64,000 nucleotides of DNA from NCBI GenBank assembly GCA_027660625.1, contig JAQDNC010000001.1:248001-312000 (forward strand). Reading direction: 5' to 3'. Below are positions 37,936 through 46,463 of this stretch, one piece after another (the stretch's first letter is position 1; the number at the start of each line of letters is the position of its first letter). This stretch comes from Coriobacteriaceae bacterium AM100-PB1-1D-6A (GTDB lineage Bacteria > Actinomycetota > Coriobacteriia > Coriobacteriales > Coriobacteriaceae). The position numbers and the translations under genes are program-made. The notes beneath the pieces are model-generated. The model had not been told where the DNA came from. It saw nothing but the letters and a program-made list of their open reading frames with translations, and ran no database searches.

Positions 37936-38136
37936 ATGGCAGAACACATGACCCCGGTTGTCGCGAAGGTCTTGCCCGAGGAAAAGGCGGCCTTCGCGGC
38001 GGCAACCCAGCTCGTAGGCACCACGCCGTCCAACGCTATCCGCATGTTTATCGCCGCGTTCAATCGCTGCGGCACCTTTCCGTTCGACATTTCGCCCAGC
38101 GGGGCCTTTGGCACTGCGCCCGATTCTCATCAATAA
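37936..38136 (+). CDS. RelB/DinJ-family antitoxin, no toxin gene attached
   Basis: 66 residues. The N-terminal part TPVVAKVLPEEKAAFAAATQLVGTTPSNAIRMFIAAFNRCGTFPF follows the ribbon-helix-helix pattern of RelB/DinJ antitoxins (strand, then helix beginning EEK, turn GTTPSNAI, second helix). The tail that would wrap a RelE/YafQ toxin is short (PFDISPSGAFGTAPDSHQ). AAAAGGAAG lies before the ATG. The next gene is an unrelated protease, so the antitoxin is an orphan or a solo regulator. Half copies of repeat B lie at both sides. Confidence 0.8.
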   Translation: MAEHMTPVVAKVLPEEKAAFAAATQLVGTTPSNAIRMFIAAFNRCGTFPFDISPSGAFGTAPDSHQ

Positions 38137-38167
38137 GTGATCCGTTTTCCTCCGTCCTCATGGAATC
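38137..38167. repeat. family B half element after relB
   Basis: GTGATCCGTTTTCCTCCGTCC followed by TCATGGAATC begins at the base after the relB stop codon. It matches the right arm of B2. Confidence 0.7.
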
Positions 38168-38219
38168 AGCTCTCTGCCGAGTTGTGGTAGAACTAGGGAA
38201 CGGTTTTGAGGAGGTTGGC

Positions 38220-39122
38220 ATGCTCAATGCGATGATTTGGGCGCTTGCCTGTTTTGGCGTTGTTGCTGCCGATATAGCCCTGAGCGTGGTTCTGTTTTCA
38301 GTTCTCGATGCCGTATCGGTGCTGACGGGCTATCCGATCGACAATCTCGATATCCAATGGTTCCAGGCTGCCGCTCAGACGGCGTCGTTTTTGATGGCGC
38401 TGCTGTGGTGGCGTTATCTGTGGCCCCGCTCCTTCATGGCGCGCCGGCAAGGTGAACGTCCGCTCGGCGGGGGAGCAAGTGCTGCATGGAAGCGCATCGC
38501 TTGCGTTGTCGTGATTGGCCTTGCCCTGCAGGTGGTCGTTGGCTACGTGACCGACGCCGTGCTGTCGCTGTTGCCCGACGCCGCGGCCGACTACAGCGAG
38601 CTTGTCGAGGAAACAGGTATGGGCGACACCAGCTATCTCGCCGTCCTGACTACGGTGCTCGGCGCCCCATTTTGTGAAGAGCTGCTGGTGCGCGGCATTA
38701 TTTTTGAGTTTTCGCTCCGAGCGTTTAATCCGCAGTGCCGCCCACTTTGGAAGCGCCGGCGTCGTGCGAGCGCGCAGAACGGCGCCATGGTGCCCTGGGC
38801 GGCTCCAAGCACGTGGGGTATCGCCGCAGCAATCGTGCTGCAGGCGGCGGTCTTCGGCTTTATGCACATGAACTGGGTGCAGGGCTGCTATGCGGGCGCT
38901 GCCGGCCTCATTTTTGGCTGGGTGCTCGTGACGACTGGAAAGCTCCGCTACACGATCCTGCTGCACTTTGCCTTTAACGCCGGGTCGTATCTCATGGGCC
39001 TGCTGTGGTTTGTGAACACGCCGCTCGACGTGATAATCACGGTCGCGATCGCCGGCTTCGTACTGGTAGAGGCGATGCGGTCGCTCAAGCTGACGTGCCA
39101 GCTGGCTCGCTCCCGTCAGTAA
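38220..39122 (+). CDS. CPBP-family intramembrane metalloprotease (CAAX protease-like)
   Basis: 300 residues, about seven membrane helices. Catalytic motifs of the Abi/CPBP family are in order: EELLVRGIIFEF (EExxxR), FGFMHMNWVQG (FxxxH) and HFAFNAGSY (HxxxN/B). Members process or act on membrane peptides, and some give bacteriocin immunity. A charged insert KRRRRASAQ lies between motifs 1 and 2. ATG 38220 has GAGGAGG five bases upstream; the frame is open far upstream but overlaps relB. No bacteriocin gene is visible nearby. Confidence 0.88.
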   Translation: MLNAMIWALACFGVVAADIALSVVLFSVLDAVSVLTGYPIDNLDIQWFQAAAQTASFLMALLWWRYLWPRSFMARRQGERPLGGGASAAWKRIACVVVIGLALQVVVGYVTDAVLSLLPDAAADYSELVEETGMGDTSYLAVLTTVLGAPFCEELLVRGIIFEFSLRAFNPQCRPLWKRRRRASAQNGAMVPWAAPSTWGIAAAIVLQAAVFGFMHMNWVQGCYAGAAGLIFGWVLVTTGKLRYTILLHFAFNAGSYLMGLLWFVNTPLDVIITVAIAGFVLVEAMRSLKLTCQLARSRQ

Positions 39123-39124
39123 AT

Positions 39125-39233
39125 GTGATTCCCTTAAGGAAAACACGGTTAGGTGCGTCTGAACGTGTTCTCCCTAGGGAAATCACGACTGGAGACAGCC
39201 CAAGCGTGTTTCCCCTAGGGAAAACACGCTTGG
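39125..39233. repeat. family E element: three palindromic arms about 40 bp apart
   Basis: The related motifs GTGATTCCCTTAAGGAAAAC, GTGTTCTCCCTAGGGAAATC and GTGTTTCCCCTAGGGAAAAC are centred near 39134, 39175 and 39215. The last forms a perfect longer palindrome CAAGCGTGTTT/AAACACGCTTG. The element lies between convergent genes, 2 bp after the protease stop. Confidence 0.75.
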
Positions 39234-39284
39234 CCGATGAGGAGACGCCGACTGGCCAAGAGACACCGGCCGGCCCTCGCCACG

Positions 39285-41420
39285 CTAATTGCGGCGTCCG
39301 CCGCCGTTGGCGCCCTGCCGTCCCTGGGCCGCGCGATTGCGACCGGCGGTGTTCTGCGCGCGCGACATGCCGCCGTGGCCCTTGCTGCCCTTGGGCCCCT
39401 TGCCGGCGGTGCCACCGTGCGGCTTGCCGCCCTTCTTGCCGGTGCCGTGTCCGCCGCCAGCAGACGTCTCGCCCGGGCGTGGCGGCACGGGGCGAATCAG
39501 GCAATGCTTGGTGTAGCCGATCAAATCGCGGCGGCCGGCCTTTTCCAGCGCCTCGCGCACGAGCTTGTAGTTCTCGGGCTTGCGATACTGGATGAGCGCG
39601 CGCTGCATGGCTTTCTCGTGCGGGTCGCGCGCCACATAGATCGGCTCCATGGTGCGCGGGTCCACGCCGGTGTAGTACATGCACGTCGACATGGTGGACG
39701 GCGTGGGGTAGAAGTCCTGCACCTGCTCGGGCATGTAGCCCATGTCGCGTACGGCCTCGGCAAGGTCCACGGCTTCCTTCATCGTTGAACCGGGGTGGCT
39801 CGAGATCAGGTACGGCACCACGTACTGCTTGAGTCCGTATTCGCGATTCAAACGTTCAAATTTACGGCAGAACGCGTCGTAGACAGCGCGGCTCGGCTTG
39901 CCCATCACGGACAGCACCGCATCGCTCACGTGCTCGGGCGCTACGCGCAGCTGGCCCGAGACATGGTGCTCCAGCAGCTCGCGTAAAAACTCGTCCGAGG
40001 CATCGGCCATGGTGTAGTCAAAGCGGATGCCGCTACGCACGAAGACCTTCTTGACGCCCGGCAGCTGGCGTAGGTCGCGCAGCAACTGCGTGTAGCCGCT
40101 CTCGTCGACCACCATGTTCTTGCATACACTCGGCCACAGGCAGCGCTTGTTCTTGCACACGCCGTGCTTGAGCTGCTTGTCGCAGGCAGGGCGGCTAAAG
40201 TTGGCCGTCGGTCCGCCCACGTCGTTGATGTAGCCCTTAAACTCGGGATCGCGCGTGAGCAGCTCGGCCTCGCGCATGATCGAGTCGTGGCTGCGCATCT
40301 GCAGCACGCGGCCCTGGTGGAAGGTGAGGGCGCAAAACGAGCACTCGCCAAAACAGCCGCGGTTGGAGCTAATGGAAAACTTGATCTCGGCAAAGGCCGG
40401 CACGCCGCCCGCCGCGTCGTAGTCGGGATGCCAATCGCGTGCGTAGGGGAGTTCGGCAACCTCGTCCATCTCGTCGGTGGTGAGTGTTGCCGACGGCGGG
40501 TTCTGCACCACATAGACGCTGTTGGGGTAGGGCTCTACCAGGCGATGACCGGTGATGGGGTCCATATTCTGCTGCTGCACGTTAAAGCTGCGCGCGTAGT
40601 TGAGCTTGTCGGCGGCAAGGTCGTCCCAGCTGGGCAGCAGGTCGTAGTCGTAGACCTCGTCGAGCGAACCCGTGCGGTAGACGGTGCCGTTGATATAGGT
40701 GATCTGATCGATGGGCAGGCCCGCGTCGAGCGCATCGGCGATCTCGACGATCGCGTGCTCGCCCATGCCGTAGATGAGGATGTCGGCGCCCGAGTCGAGC
40801 AGTACCGAGCGCTTGAGTTTGTCCTGCCAGTAGTCGTAGTGGGCCAGGCGACGCAGGCTTGCCTCGATGCCGCCGATAATGATGGGGGCGTCCTTGAACG
40901 TCTGGCGGATGAGGTTGCCGTAGACCGTGACGGCACGATTGGGGCGGTGCCCCTCCTCGCCACCGGGGGTATAGGCGTCGGTGTGGCGGCGGTGCTTGGT
41001 CACCGAATAGTGGTTGACCATGGAGTCCATGTTACCGGCACTGACGAGAAAGCCCAGGCGCGGCTCGCCGAGCACCGTGATGCTGGCGGGGTCGGTCCAG
41101 TCGGGCTGGCAGATGATGCCCACCTTGTAGCCGTGCGCGTCGAGGACGCGGCTGACGATGGCCATGCCAAAGCTGGGGTGGTCCACGTAGGCGTCGCCGC
41201 AGATGTAGACAAAGTCGCACTGGTCCCAGCCGCGCGCATCCATGTCGGCGCGGCTGACGGGGAGGAACTTATCGCGGCCCGGGCGCCAGGGACGGGCGGG
41301 CGCAGCCGGGGTATGAGTGGCGTGGCCGCCCTGGGCCTTGCCGCCGCGCTTTTGCTGCTGGCCCTGTTTGCCCTGCTGACTGCGCTGGTTGTTCTGAGCG
41401 TGCTGAGGCTTTTTTGCCAC
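39285..41420 (-). CDS. YgiQ-family radical SAM protein
   Basis: 711 residues. N-terminal tail rich in Gln/Gly/Lys, then the YgiQ N-terminal domain (FLPVSRADMDARGWDQCDFVYI), a radical SAM core with the 4Fe-4S motif RGCFGECSFCAL near 350-361, cysteine-bearing insert CKNKRCLWPSVCKNM, and a low-complexity GGHGTGKKGGK tail. The substrate of this widespread family is unknown. The start is GTG ending at 41420, with GGGAGG upstream on the minus strand. It is convergent with the protease gene and divergent from the next gene. Confidence 0.93.
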   Translation of the reverse strand: MAKKPQHAQNNQRSQQGKQGQQQKRGGKAQGGHATHTPAAPARPWRPGRDKFLPVSRADMDARGWDQCDFVYICGDAYVDHPSFGMAIVSRVLDAHGYKVGIICQPDWTDPASITVLGEPRLGFLVSAGNMDSMVNHYSVTKHRRHTDAYTPGGEEGHRPNRAVTVYGNLIRQTFKDAPIIIGGIEASLRRLAHYDYWQDKLKRSVLLDSGADILIYGMGEHAIVEIADALDAGLPIDQITYINGTVYRTGSLDEVYDYDLLPSWDDLAADKLNYARSFNVQQQNMDPITGHRLVEPYPNSVYVVQNPPSATLTTDEMDEVAELPYARDWHPDYDAAGGVPAFAEIKFSISSNRGCFGECSFCALTFHQGRVLQMRSHDSIMREAELLTRDPEFKGYINDVGGPTANFSRPACDKQLKHGVCKNKRCLWPSVCKNMVVDESGYTQLLRDLRQLPGVKKVFVRSGIRFDYTMADASDEFLRELLEHHVSGQLRVAPEHVSDAVLSVMGKPSRAVYDAFCRKFERLNREYGLKQYVVPYLISSHPGSTMKEAVDLAEAVRDMGYMPEQVQDFYPTPSTMSTCMYYTGVDPRTMEPIYVARDPHEKAMQRALIQYRKPENYKLVREALEKAGRRDLIGYTKHCLIRPVPPRPGETSAGGGHGTGKKGGKPHGGTAGKGPKGSKGHGGMSRAQNTAGRNRAAQGRQGANGGGRRN

Positions 41421-41675
41421 GATCCCTCCCGGTGTTTGTATGCTGCACGTAATTGTAACCAGTCTTTTGGGACGGCGCTAAAAAGACTGGTGGAGTACAC
41501 GAGGCGTCGGGCGTCGGGTGTGGCGCCGCGCCCGCCGTTTGTTTCCAGACTGTGTATCTGCGCGTTGGGGAGCCCGTCTCGCGCGCACGCCATGTTGTCA
41601 ATGGGTTACAGTATGAACGGCGGCTATGTCTCCGCCAACGCACGAGAGGGTCGTCAACAAGGAGGCCGCACGACG

Positions 41676-42392
41676 ATGCAGCGTGCCAAGCAGATATCGG
41701 AGTCCATCGAGCTGGGCATCATTCTGGCGCTCGCCGGTGGCTTTATGGACGTGTATTCGTACATTGGGCGCGATCATGTTTTCGCCAACGCGCAGACAGG
41801 CAACATCTTGTTGGTGGGCGTGAGCATCTCGGAGGGTAATTGGGCGCTCGCGGGACGCTATTTCTTCCCCGTGGTGTCGTTTGCCGTGGGCATTATGCTT
41901 GCCGACCTGGTACACGAGCGTTTTGGCAGCGTGATTCACTGGCGCCAGGTGACGGTGTTTTTTGAAGCCGTTATCTTGCTGGTCGTGAGCTTTATCCCGG
42001 GCGGCGATTTCAACCTGCTCGCCAACTGCCTTACTTCGTTTGCCTGCGGTATGCAGGTCGAGAGTTTCCGCAAGATTCATGGACACGGCATCGCCACGAC
42101 CATGTGTATCGGCAACCTCCGTAATGCCTTGCAAAACGTGGACGACTACATCATTACCCACAAGCGCGGCTTTTTGGAAAACGGCCTGCTGTACTTTGGC
42201 GTGATCTTTACCTTTGTGTTTGGCGCCGTGTTGGGCAACTGGTGTATTGAGCGCATGGGCCTGCACGCCATCGTCGTGGCGAGCGTGCTGCTGTTTGTCG
42301 CGTTTGCCATCATGTTTATCGACCGCGAGCGCGACTTGTGCTCTCGCTGGAAGCGTGCCTGCGAAGATTGGAAAGACGCCTGCCAAAAATAA
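41676..42392 (+). CDS. YoaK/DUF1275-family membrane protein
   Basis: 238 residues with about six membrane helices and the family start ALAGGFMDVYSYIGRDHVFANAQTGNIL. A middle motif ANCLTSFACGMQVESFRKIHGHGIATTMCIGNLRN is also typical. Role unknown; members are probable small-molecule transporters. AAGGAGG lies 10 bp before ATG 41676; earlier in-frame ATGs from 41591 have no such site. Last gene before the AT-rich island. Confidence 0.88.
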   Translation: MQRAKQISESIELGIILALAGGFMDVYSYIGRDHVFANAQTGNILLVGVSISEGNWALAGRYFFPVVSFAVGIMLADLVHERFGSVIHWRQVTVFFEAVILLVVSFIPGGDFNLLANCLTSFACGMQVESFRKIHGHGIATTMCIGNLRNALQNVDDYIITHKRGFLENGLLYFGVIFTFVFGAVLGNWCIERMGLHAIVVASVLLFVAFAIMFIDRERDLCSRWKRACEDWKDACQK

Positions 42393-42445
42393 CGGCAGGA
42401 TGCGGCAAGGGGCTGGCCCCTTTGTCGCACTGATTAATATTGGGG

Positions 42446-42476
42446 AGGGGACGGCCATCTCGGCCGCCCCTTTTTT
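42446..42476 (+). terminator. intrinsic terminator of the DUF1275 gene
   Basis: GGGGACGGCC and GGCCGCCCC stem with a bulged A, then six T. Confidence 0.9.
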
Positions 42477-42603
42477 GGAGTCTTAAGCGCTAAGGTGCAT
42501 GTTTGTAATGACAAGATTTGACGTCAGCAAAGCGTGTTGCTTGAGGCTATAGAATAAAAATGTCATCTTTCCAGCTATGATTATTAGTTAAGGGGATGGA
42601 CAT

Positions 42604-42896
42604 ATGTCAGAGCTTTTTATTCAAAATAAGACGACAGTAATCAAGTTGATAATCAAGGCGGAGAACTGTCCTCTTTATTGCTTTGTAGAGCCTTTCTGAG
42701 CAGCTATTCTATTATTAGTCTGGATGAGTCTTGCAACAATTTAGATAGTGTTTCGATATCCTTTTTGAAAGTAGCGTTTACGCAGGAGATGAAAAAGCAT
42801 GCCGCCATTATTGCGGATCATGGACATGGTTTTGAACAATTTGCAGACTATGTAATACAGTTCCAGGAGCCAGGAAAAAAACTATCTAGCTCCTGA
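42604..42896 (+). pseudogene. ABC transporter ATP-binding protein remnant
   Basis: Two frames carry pieces. From ATG 42604, 31 residues (MSELFIQNKTTVIKL...) end at a stop. From about 42675 another frame reads LLCRAFLSSYSIISLDESCNNLDSVSISFLK, then IIADHGHGFEQFADYVIQF. This is the end of an ABC ATPase: the residue after the signature, Walker B, D-loop and switch histidine. The Walker A and signature regions are gone, so it is a deleted and frameshifted copy. Base composition is much more AT-rich than the neighbours, which suggests transfer, perhaps from a lantibiotic-immunity type transporter. Confidence 0.7.
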
Positions 42897-42923
42897 ATGT
42901 TGTTACGAACTGCTTTTTGCGAT

Positions 42924-43463
42924 TTATTCGAGATGCTCTTCAATCCGAGCCCTAAGAAGGGCAATGGCTGTAGGTATTCCAATTGCGGCGGCTAATTCGG
43001 CTTTATCCAAAACCTGTATGCTAAAGCACGATTGTTTATCACATTGAAGGACGATAACTGAAGATAGTTTCACTTCCCGTTGGCTGAATATATCGTAATC
43101 TCCAAATAGGAAGTTACCTTTTATTGTGTAATTCGGTATGTTCGTTATGCACTTCATCTCAAGTCTGTTTAGGCCATAATCAAACACCGCAACTTCCTCG
43201 TGTTCGATGATGAGCGCAACCCTGGGCATGTTGCTAAAACCACCGTCGACGACAGTGAAGAGTTTTTCATTTGCATCGTCATAAACGGTATATTTAAGAC
43301 TCAATAGCTGTCCTAGTGGACCCGTGAACCCATGTTTTTTGATGTTGAGGCTGTCTCCCGCTGGGTTGATGAGAGCCAGGGTATGCGGATAAGGGTTACC
43401 TTCAATTGAGATTCGATATTCGTTTGTAGCCGTCTTGCTCGATTTAGGACCACTAGCCACCAT
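42924..43463 (-). CDS. LURP-one/YxjI-like protein (tubby-like fold)
   Basis: 179 residues made mostly of short alternating beta strands, with IKGNFLFGDYDIF and a hydrophobic last helix AIGIPTAIALLRARIEEHLE, the pattern of LURP-one-related (YxjI) proteins. The function of bacterial members is unclear. The start at 43463 has GAGG nine bases upstream. The gene is AT-rich like the island around it. Resemblance is by pattern only, so the family call is moderate. Confidence 0.65.
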   Translation of the reverse strand: MVASGPKSSKTATNEYRISIEGNPYPHTLALINPAGDSLNIKKHGFTGPLGQLLSLKYTVYDDANEKLFTVVDGGFSNMPRVALIIEHEEVAVFDYGLNRLEMKCITNIPNYTIKGNFLFGDYDIFSQREVKLSSVIVLQCDKQSCFSIQVLDKAELAAAIGIPTAIALLRARIEEHLE

Positions 43464-43875
43464 GCGTCATCGCCTCGATCGAATTGGAACCGTCTTCTGC
43501 TTCGTGCGGAGAATTACGCTGTACGTTGCAGTAGATGCAGCTGCAATAACCGCATGGGCAATTTCTAACAAAATGAATGACGTTATTTGCTGCATGCATG
43601 TTATTCACTACAAAGTATCTTTTTATAAACGTATTGTCAAACATATATTGCTAAAACAGAAACAATTTATAGACTGAGTCGGTCGCATTCTTTGGGCGAT
43701 TGCTCCTATAATCTAGCCTTCGCTGCTGTCGGGAGGGAAGAACTAGGGCTCCGTTATTCTGTTGAAACGCTTTAACACTTTTGATGTTTTCACGCGTTTT
43801 TTGTTTCAAAAGCGTTAGGATGGGACTTATAGCGCGGGGCGTAATGGATGCCCCGCACACGATGGGAGGCTATCA
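43464..43875. other. AT-rich intergenic stretch upstream of the alcohol dehydrogenase gene
   Basis: Open frames on both strands (43453-43644 minus, with CPCGYCSCIYC; 43435-43677 plus) lack ribosome-binding sites, so I do not call them. TATAAT at 43707-43712 is a good -10 but has no clear -35. Confidence 0.4.
43763..43776. promoter_or_regulatory. LacI/CcpA-type operator candidate upstream of fucO
   Basis: TTGAAACGCTTTAA is a near-palindrome centred on CG, typical of LacI-family sites. A related half (AAAAGCGTT) is at 43808-43816. It lies about 100 bp before the gene. Confidence 0.4.
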
Positions 43876-45042
43876 ATGGCTAATCGTTTCGTTCTCAACA
43901 CCATCTCTTATCATGGTTCCGGCGCCATCAAGGAGATCCCCGGCGAGCTCCAGCGTCGCGGCTACAAGAAGATCTTCGTCTGCTCCGACCCCGATCTGGT
44001 CAAGTTTGGCGTTACCGCTAAGGTGACCGACGAGCTCGACGCCGCCGGCATCGCTTGGAGCCTCTACTCCGAGATCAAGCCCAACCCCACCATCCAGAAC
44101 GTCAAGGACGGCGTCGAGGCCTTTAAGGCCGCCGAGGCTGACGCTATCGTGACCATCGGCGGCGGCTCCTCCATGGATACCGCCAAGGCTATCGGCATCA
44201 TCATCAACAACCCCGAGTTCGCCGATGTCCGCAGCCTCGAGGGCGTTGCTCCCACTAAGAACCACGCCGTGTTCACCATCGCCGTGCCGACGACCGCCGG
44301 TACCGCTGCTGAGGTGACCATCAACTACGTCATCACCGACCCCGAGAAGGTCCGCAAGTTCGTGTGCGTCGACACCAACGACGCCCCCGAGGTCGCCGTC
44401 GTCGACCCCGATATGATGGCTTCCATGCCCGCCGGCCTGACCGCCTCTACTGGCATGGACGCTCTGACCCACGCCATCGAGGGCTACACCACCAAGGGCG
44501 CTTGGGAGCTTTCCGACATGTTCCACTTTGAGGCTATTAAGCTGATCAGCGAGAACCTGCGCGACTCCGTTGCCGAGGCCAAGTCCGGTCAGCCCGGCTC
44601 CGGCCGCGAGGGCATGGCTCTTGGCCAGTATGTCGCCGGCATGGGCTTCTCCAATGTCGGCCTGGGTATCGACCACGCCATGGCTCACACCCTGTCCGCT
44701 CACTACGATACCCCGCACGGTGTCGCCTGCGCCATGCTGCTGCCGATCGCCATGGAGTTCAACAAGCCGGTTTGTGCCGAGCGCCTGGCCAAGGTCGCCG
44801 TCGCCATGGGCGTTGACACCACGGGCATGAGCACCGACGAGGCCGCCGATGCCGCCATCGCCGCCGTTAAGCAGCTCTCCGCCGACGTGAACATCCCGCA
44901 CGTCTGCGAGGCCATGAAGGCTGACGAGATCGAGGTCCTGGCCAAGGACGCCATGGCCGACGCCTGCTTCCCGGGTAACCCGCGCGAGGCGACGCTCGAC
45001 GACGTTATCGAGCTCTTCAAGAAGATCTGCCCGGCTGCTTAA
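43876..45042 (+). CDS. fucO: iron-dependent alcohol dehydrogenase, lactaldehyde reductase (FucO) type
   Basis: 388 residues of the group III alcohol dehydrogenases. NAD site IVTIGGGSSMDTAKAIG near 90-106; metal ligands in MDALTHAIEGY and in IDHAMAH with HYDTPHGVACAMLLP. FucO reduces L-lactaldehyde to 1,2-propanediol during fucose or rhamnose fermentation. Codon use is strongly biased (GCC, GTC, GAC), as in a highly expressed gene. GGGAGG lies before ATG 43876. No fucose or rhamnose genes are here, so the substrate may be another aldehyde. Confidence 0.87.
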   Translation: MANRFVLNTISYHGSGAIKEIPGELQRRGYKKIFVCSDPDLVKFGVTAKVTDELDAAGIAWSLYSEIKPNPTIQNVKDGVEAFKAAEADAIVTIGGGSSMDTAKAIGIIINNPEFADVRSLEGVAPTKNHAVFTIAVPTTAGTAAEVTINYVITDPEKVRKFVCVDTNDAPEVAVVDPDMMASMPAGLTASTGMDALTHAIEGYTTKGAWELSDMFHFEAIKLISENLRDSVAEAKSGQPGSGREGMALGQYVAGMGFSNVGLGIDHAMAHTLSAHYDTPHGVACAMLLPIAMEFNKPVCAERLAKVAVAMGVDTTGMSTDEAADAAIAAVKQLSADVNIPHVCEAMKADEIEVLAKDAMADACFPGNPREATLDDVIELFKKICPAA

Positions 45043-45050
45043 CCTGGTTC

Positions 45051-45178
45051 GGCGGGCCCCGCCCGTTAGCCCCACAATCGTCCTCGGACATGTCGGAAGC
45101 CCCCGCTGCGCACTTCGTGCGGCGGGGGCTTCCTCCGTCCTGCGGAAAGATTGTGGGGCTAACGGGCAGGGGCCCGCC
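45051..45178. repeat. family G element, copy 2 (long hairpin with conserved core)
   Basis: Arms GGCGGGCCCC...CCACAATC and GATTGTGGGG...GGGCCCGCC enclose the 77-bp core at 45076-45152. The core is the reverse complement of that at 212-286 with few changes. The arms differ in sequence from copy 1 but keep pairing. It lies just behind the dehydrogenase stop and may also end its transcript. Confidence 0.75.
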
Positions 45179-45298
45179 GGCTCGTTATCGTGGCGGGCGC
45201 AGTTCTGGGGAGCTCGATGGGTCATCTCGCTAGGTAAAAAGATGGTTTGCGGTGGTATTGTTGCTGTGGGTTTAATTCGATATGAAAGGGTGACTTTG

Positions 45299-46327
45299 GT
45301 GTCCAAGACGGATTCTACGCTCTCCTATATTACTGACCAGTTGAAGGCGCTGACTTCTATTGCTTCGCCTACCGGCTATACCCGTGCGGCGACTGATTAT
45401 CTGATGGAGACCCTGCGCGATATGGGGTTTGGGCCTGAACGTTCTAATAAGGGCAACGTGCTCGTTGAGCTTGGTGGCGAGGGTGAGCCGCTTGTGTTGG
45501 CGAGCCATGTCGACACCCTGGGCGCTATGGTGCGCTCCATCAAGGACAATGGCCGCCTGCGTCCCACGACGCTCGGCGGGCATCAGTGGTCTACGGCCGA
45601 TGGCGAGAACTGCACCGTCTACACGCGTGACGGCAATGTGTACACGGGTGTGGTCCTCAATACCGAGCCTTCGGCGCATGTGGCCGATGAGCCGGTCAAG
45701 GCCATCGAGAAGAACATGGAGATCTTGCTCGACGAGAACGTCGATAGCAAGGACGATGTGCTTGAGCTGGGCATTCAGACCGGCGAGATCATCGCTATGG
45801 ATCCGCGTACCACGGTGACGGAGAGCGGCTACATCAAGAGCCGCTTCCTGGATGACAAACTGTCGGCGTCGATTCTGCTGGGTCTGGCCCGCGCCGTTGC
45901 TGACGGCGAGGTGACGCTTTCGCGCAAGGTGTCGCTGCTCTTTACCGTGTACGAGGAGGTCGGCCACGGCGGTGCCTTCGTGCCGGCCGACACGCGCGAG
46001 ATGATCAGCGTTGACATGGGCTGCGTGGGTGACGACCTGGGCTGCACCGAGCGCATGGTGTCGATCTGCGCCAAGGATTCGGGTGGCCCCTACAACTACG
46101 ATCTGGTGACCACGCTGTCCAATATCGCGCGCGAGCTCGAGCTTGATTACGCCATCGACGTGTACCCGCATTACGGCTCGGACGTTGAGGCCACGCTTTC
46201 TGCCGGCTACGACATTCGCCATGGCCTGATCGGCCCCGGCGTGTACGCGAGCCACAACTACGAGCGCAGCCACATCGACGGTGTGCGTAACACCTTTGAG
46301 CTCGTCCGCGCCTACGTGCAGCGCTAG
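45299..46327 (+). CDS. M42-family zinc metallopeptidase
   Basis: 342 residues, cytoplasmic. Metal-ligand motifs of M42 aminopeptidases: SHVDTLGAMV near 68-76, FLDDKLSASI, the catalytic pair in YEEVGHGG, SVDMG, and a late histidine in ASHNYERSH. Such enzymes trim N-terminal residues from peptides. The start is GTG 45299 after AAAGGGTG; the frame upstream is not coding. A GC-rich stem (46336-46371) follows the stop. Confidence 0.9.
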   Translation: MSKTDSTLSYITDQLKALTSIASPTGYTRAATDYLMETLRDMGFGPERSNKGNVLVELGGEGEPLVLASHVDTLGAMVRSIKDNGRLRPTTLGGHQWSTADGENCTVYTRDGNVYTGVVLNTEPSAHVADEPVKAIEKNMEILLDENVDSKDDVLELGIQTGEIIAMDPRTTVTESGYIKSRFLDDKLSASILLGLARAVADGEVTLSRKVSLLFTVYEEVGHGGAFVPADTREMISVDMGCVGDDLGCTERMVSICAKDSGGPYNYDLVTTLSNIARELELDYAIDVYPHYGSDVEATLSAGYDIRHGLIGPGVYASHNYERSHIDGVRNTFELVRAYVQR

Positions 46328-46335
46328 CAATGCAG

Positions 46336-46371
46336 CGGCCTCGGCTGACACAGCAGTACCGACCGAGGCCG
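46336..46371 (+). terminator. hairpin behind the M42 peptidase gene
   Basis: CGGCCTCGG and CCGAGGCCG pair across a 18-base loop; the tract behind is TCCTCTCT, so termination is uncertain. Confidence 0.5.
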
Positions 46372-46379
46372 TCCTCTCT

Positions 46380-46448
46380 AAGTTGCGGTGAAATAGGGAC
46401 TGTTTGGTGGTTTTAAACGCTTAAACAGTCCCTATTTCACCGCAACTT
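46380..46448. repeat. family C inverted repeat, copy C2 (complete)
   Basis: A 26-bp perfect pair: AAGTTGCGGTGAAATAGGGA then CTGTTT, and its complement ending CCGCAACTT, with a 17-bp loop. It lies between the convergent M42 gene and mnmA. Confidence 0.9.
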
Positions 46449-46463
46449 ATGAAGGAGATGGGG

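Noticed and set aside
43453-43644. Small Cys-rich minus-strand frame (CPCGYCSCIYC)
   Set aside because: No ribosome-binding site at any possible start, and the opposite strand is equally open.
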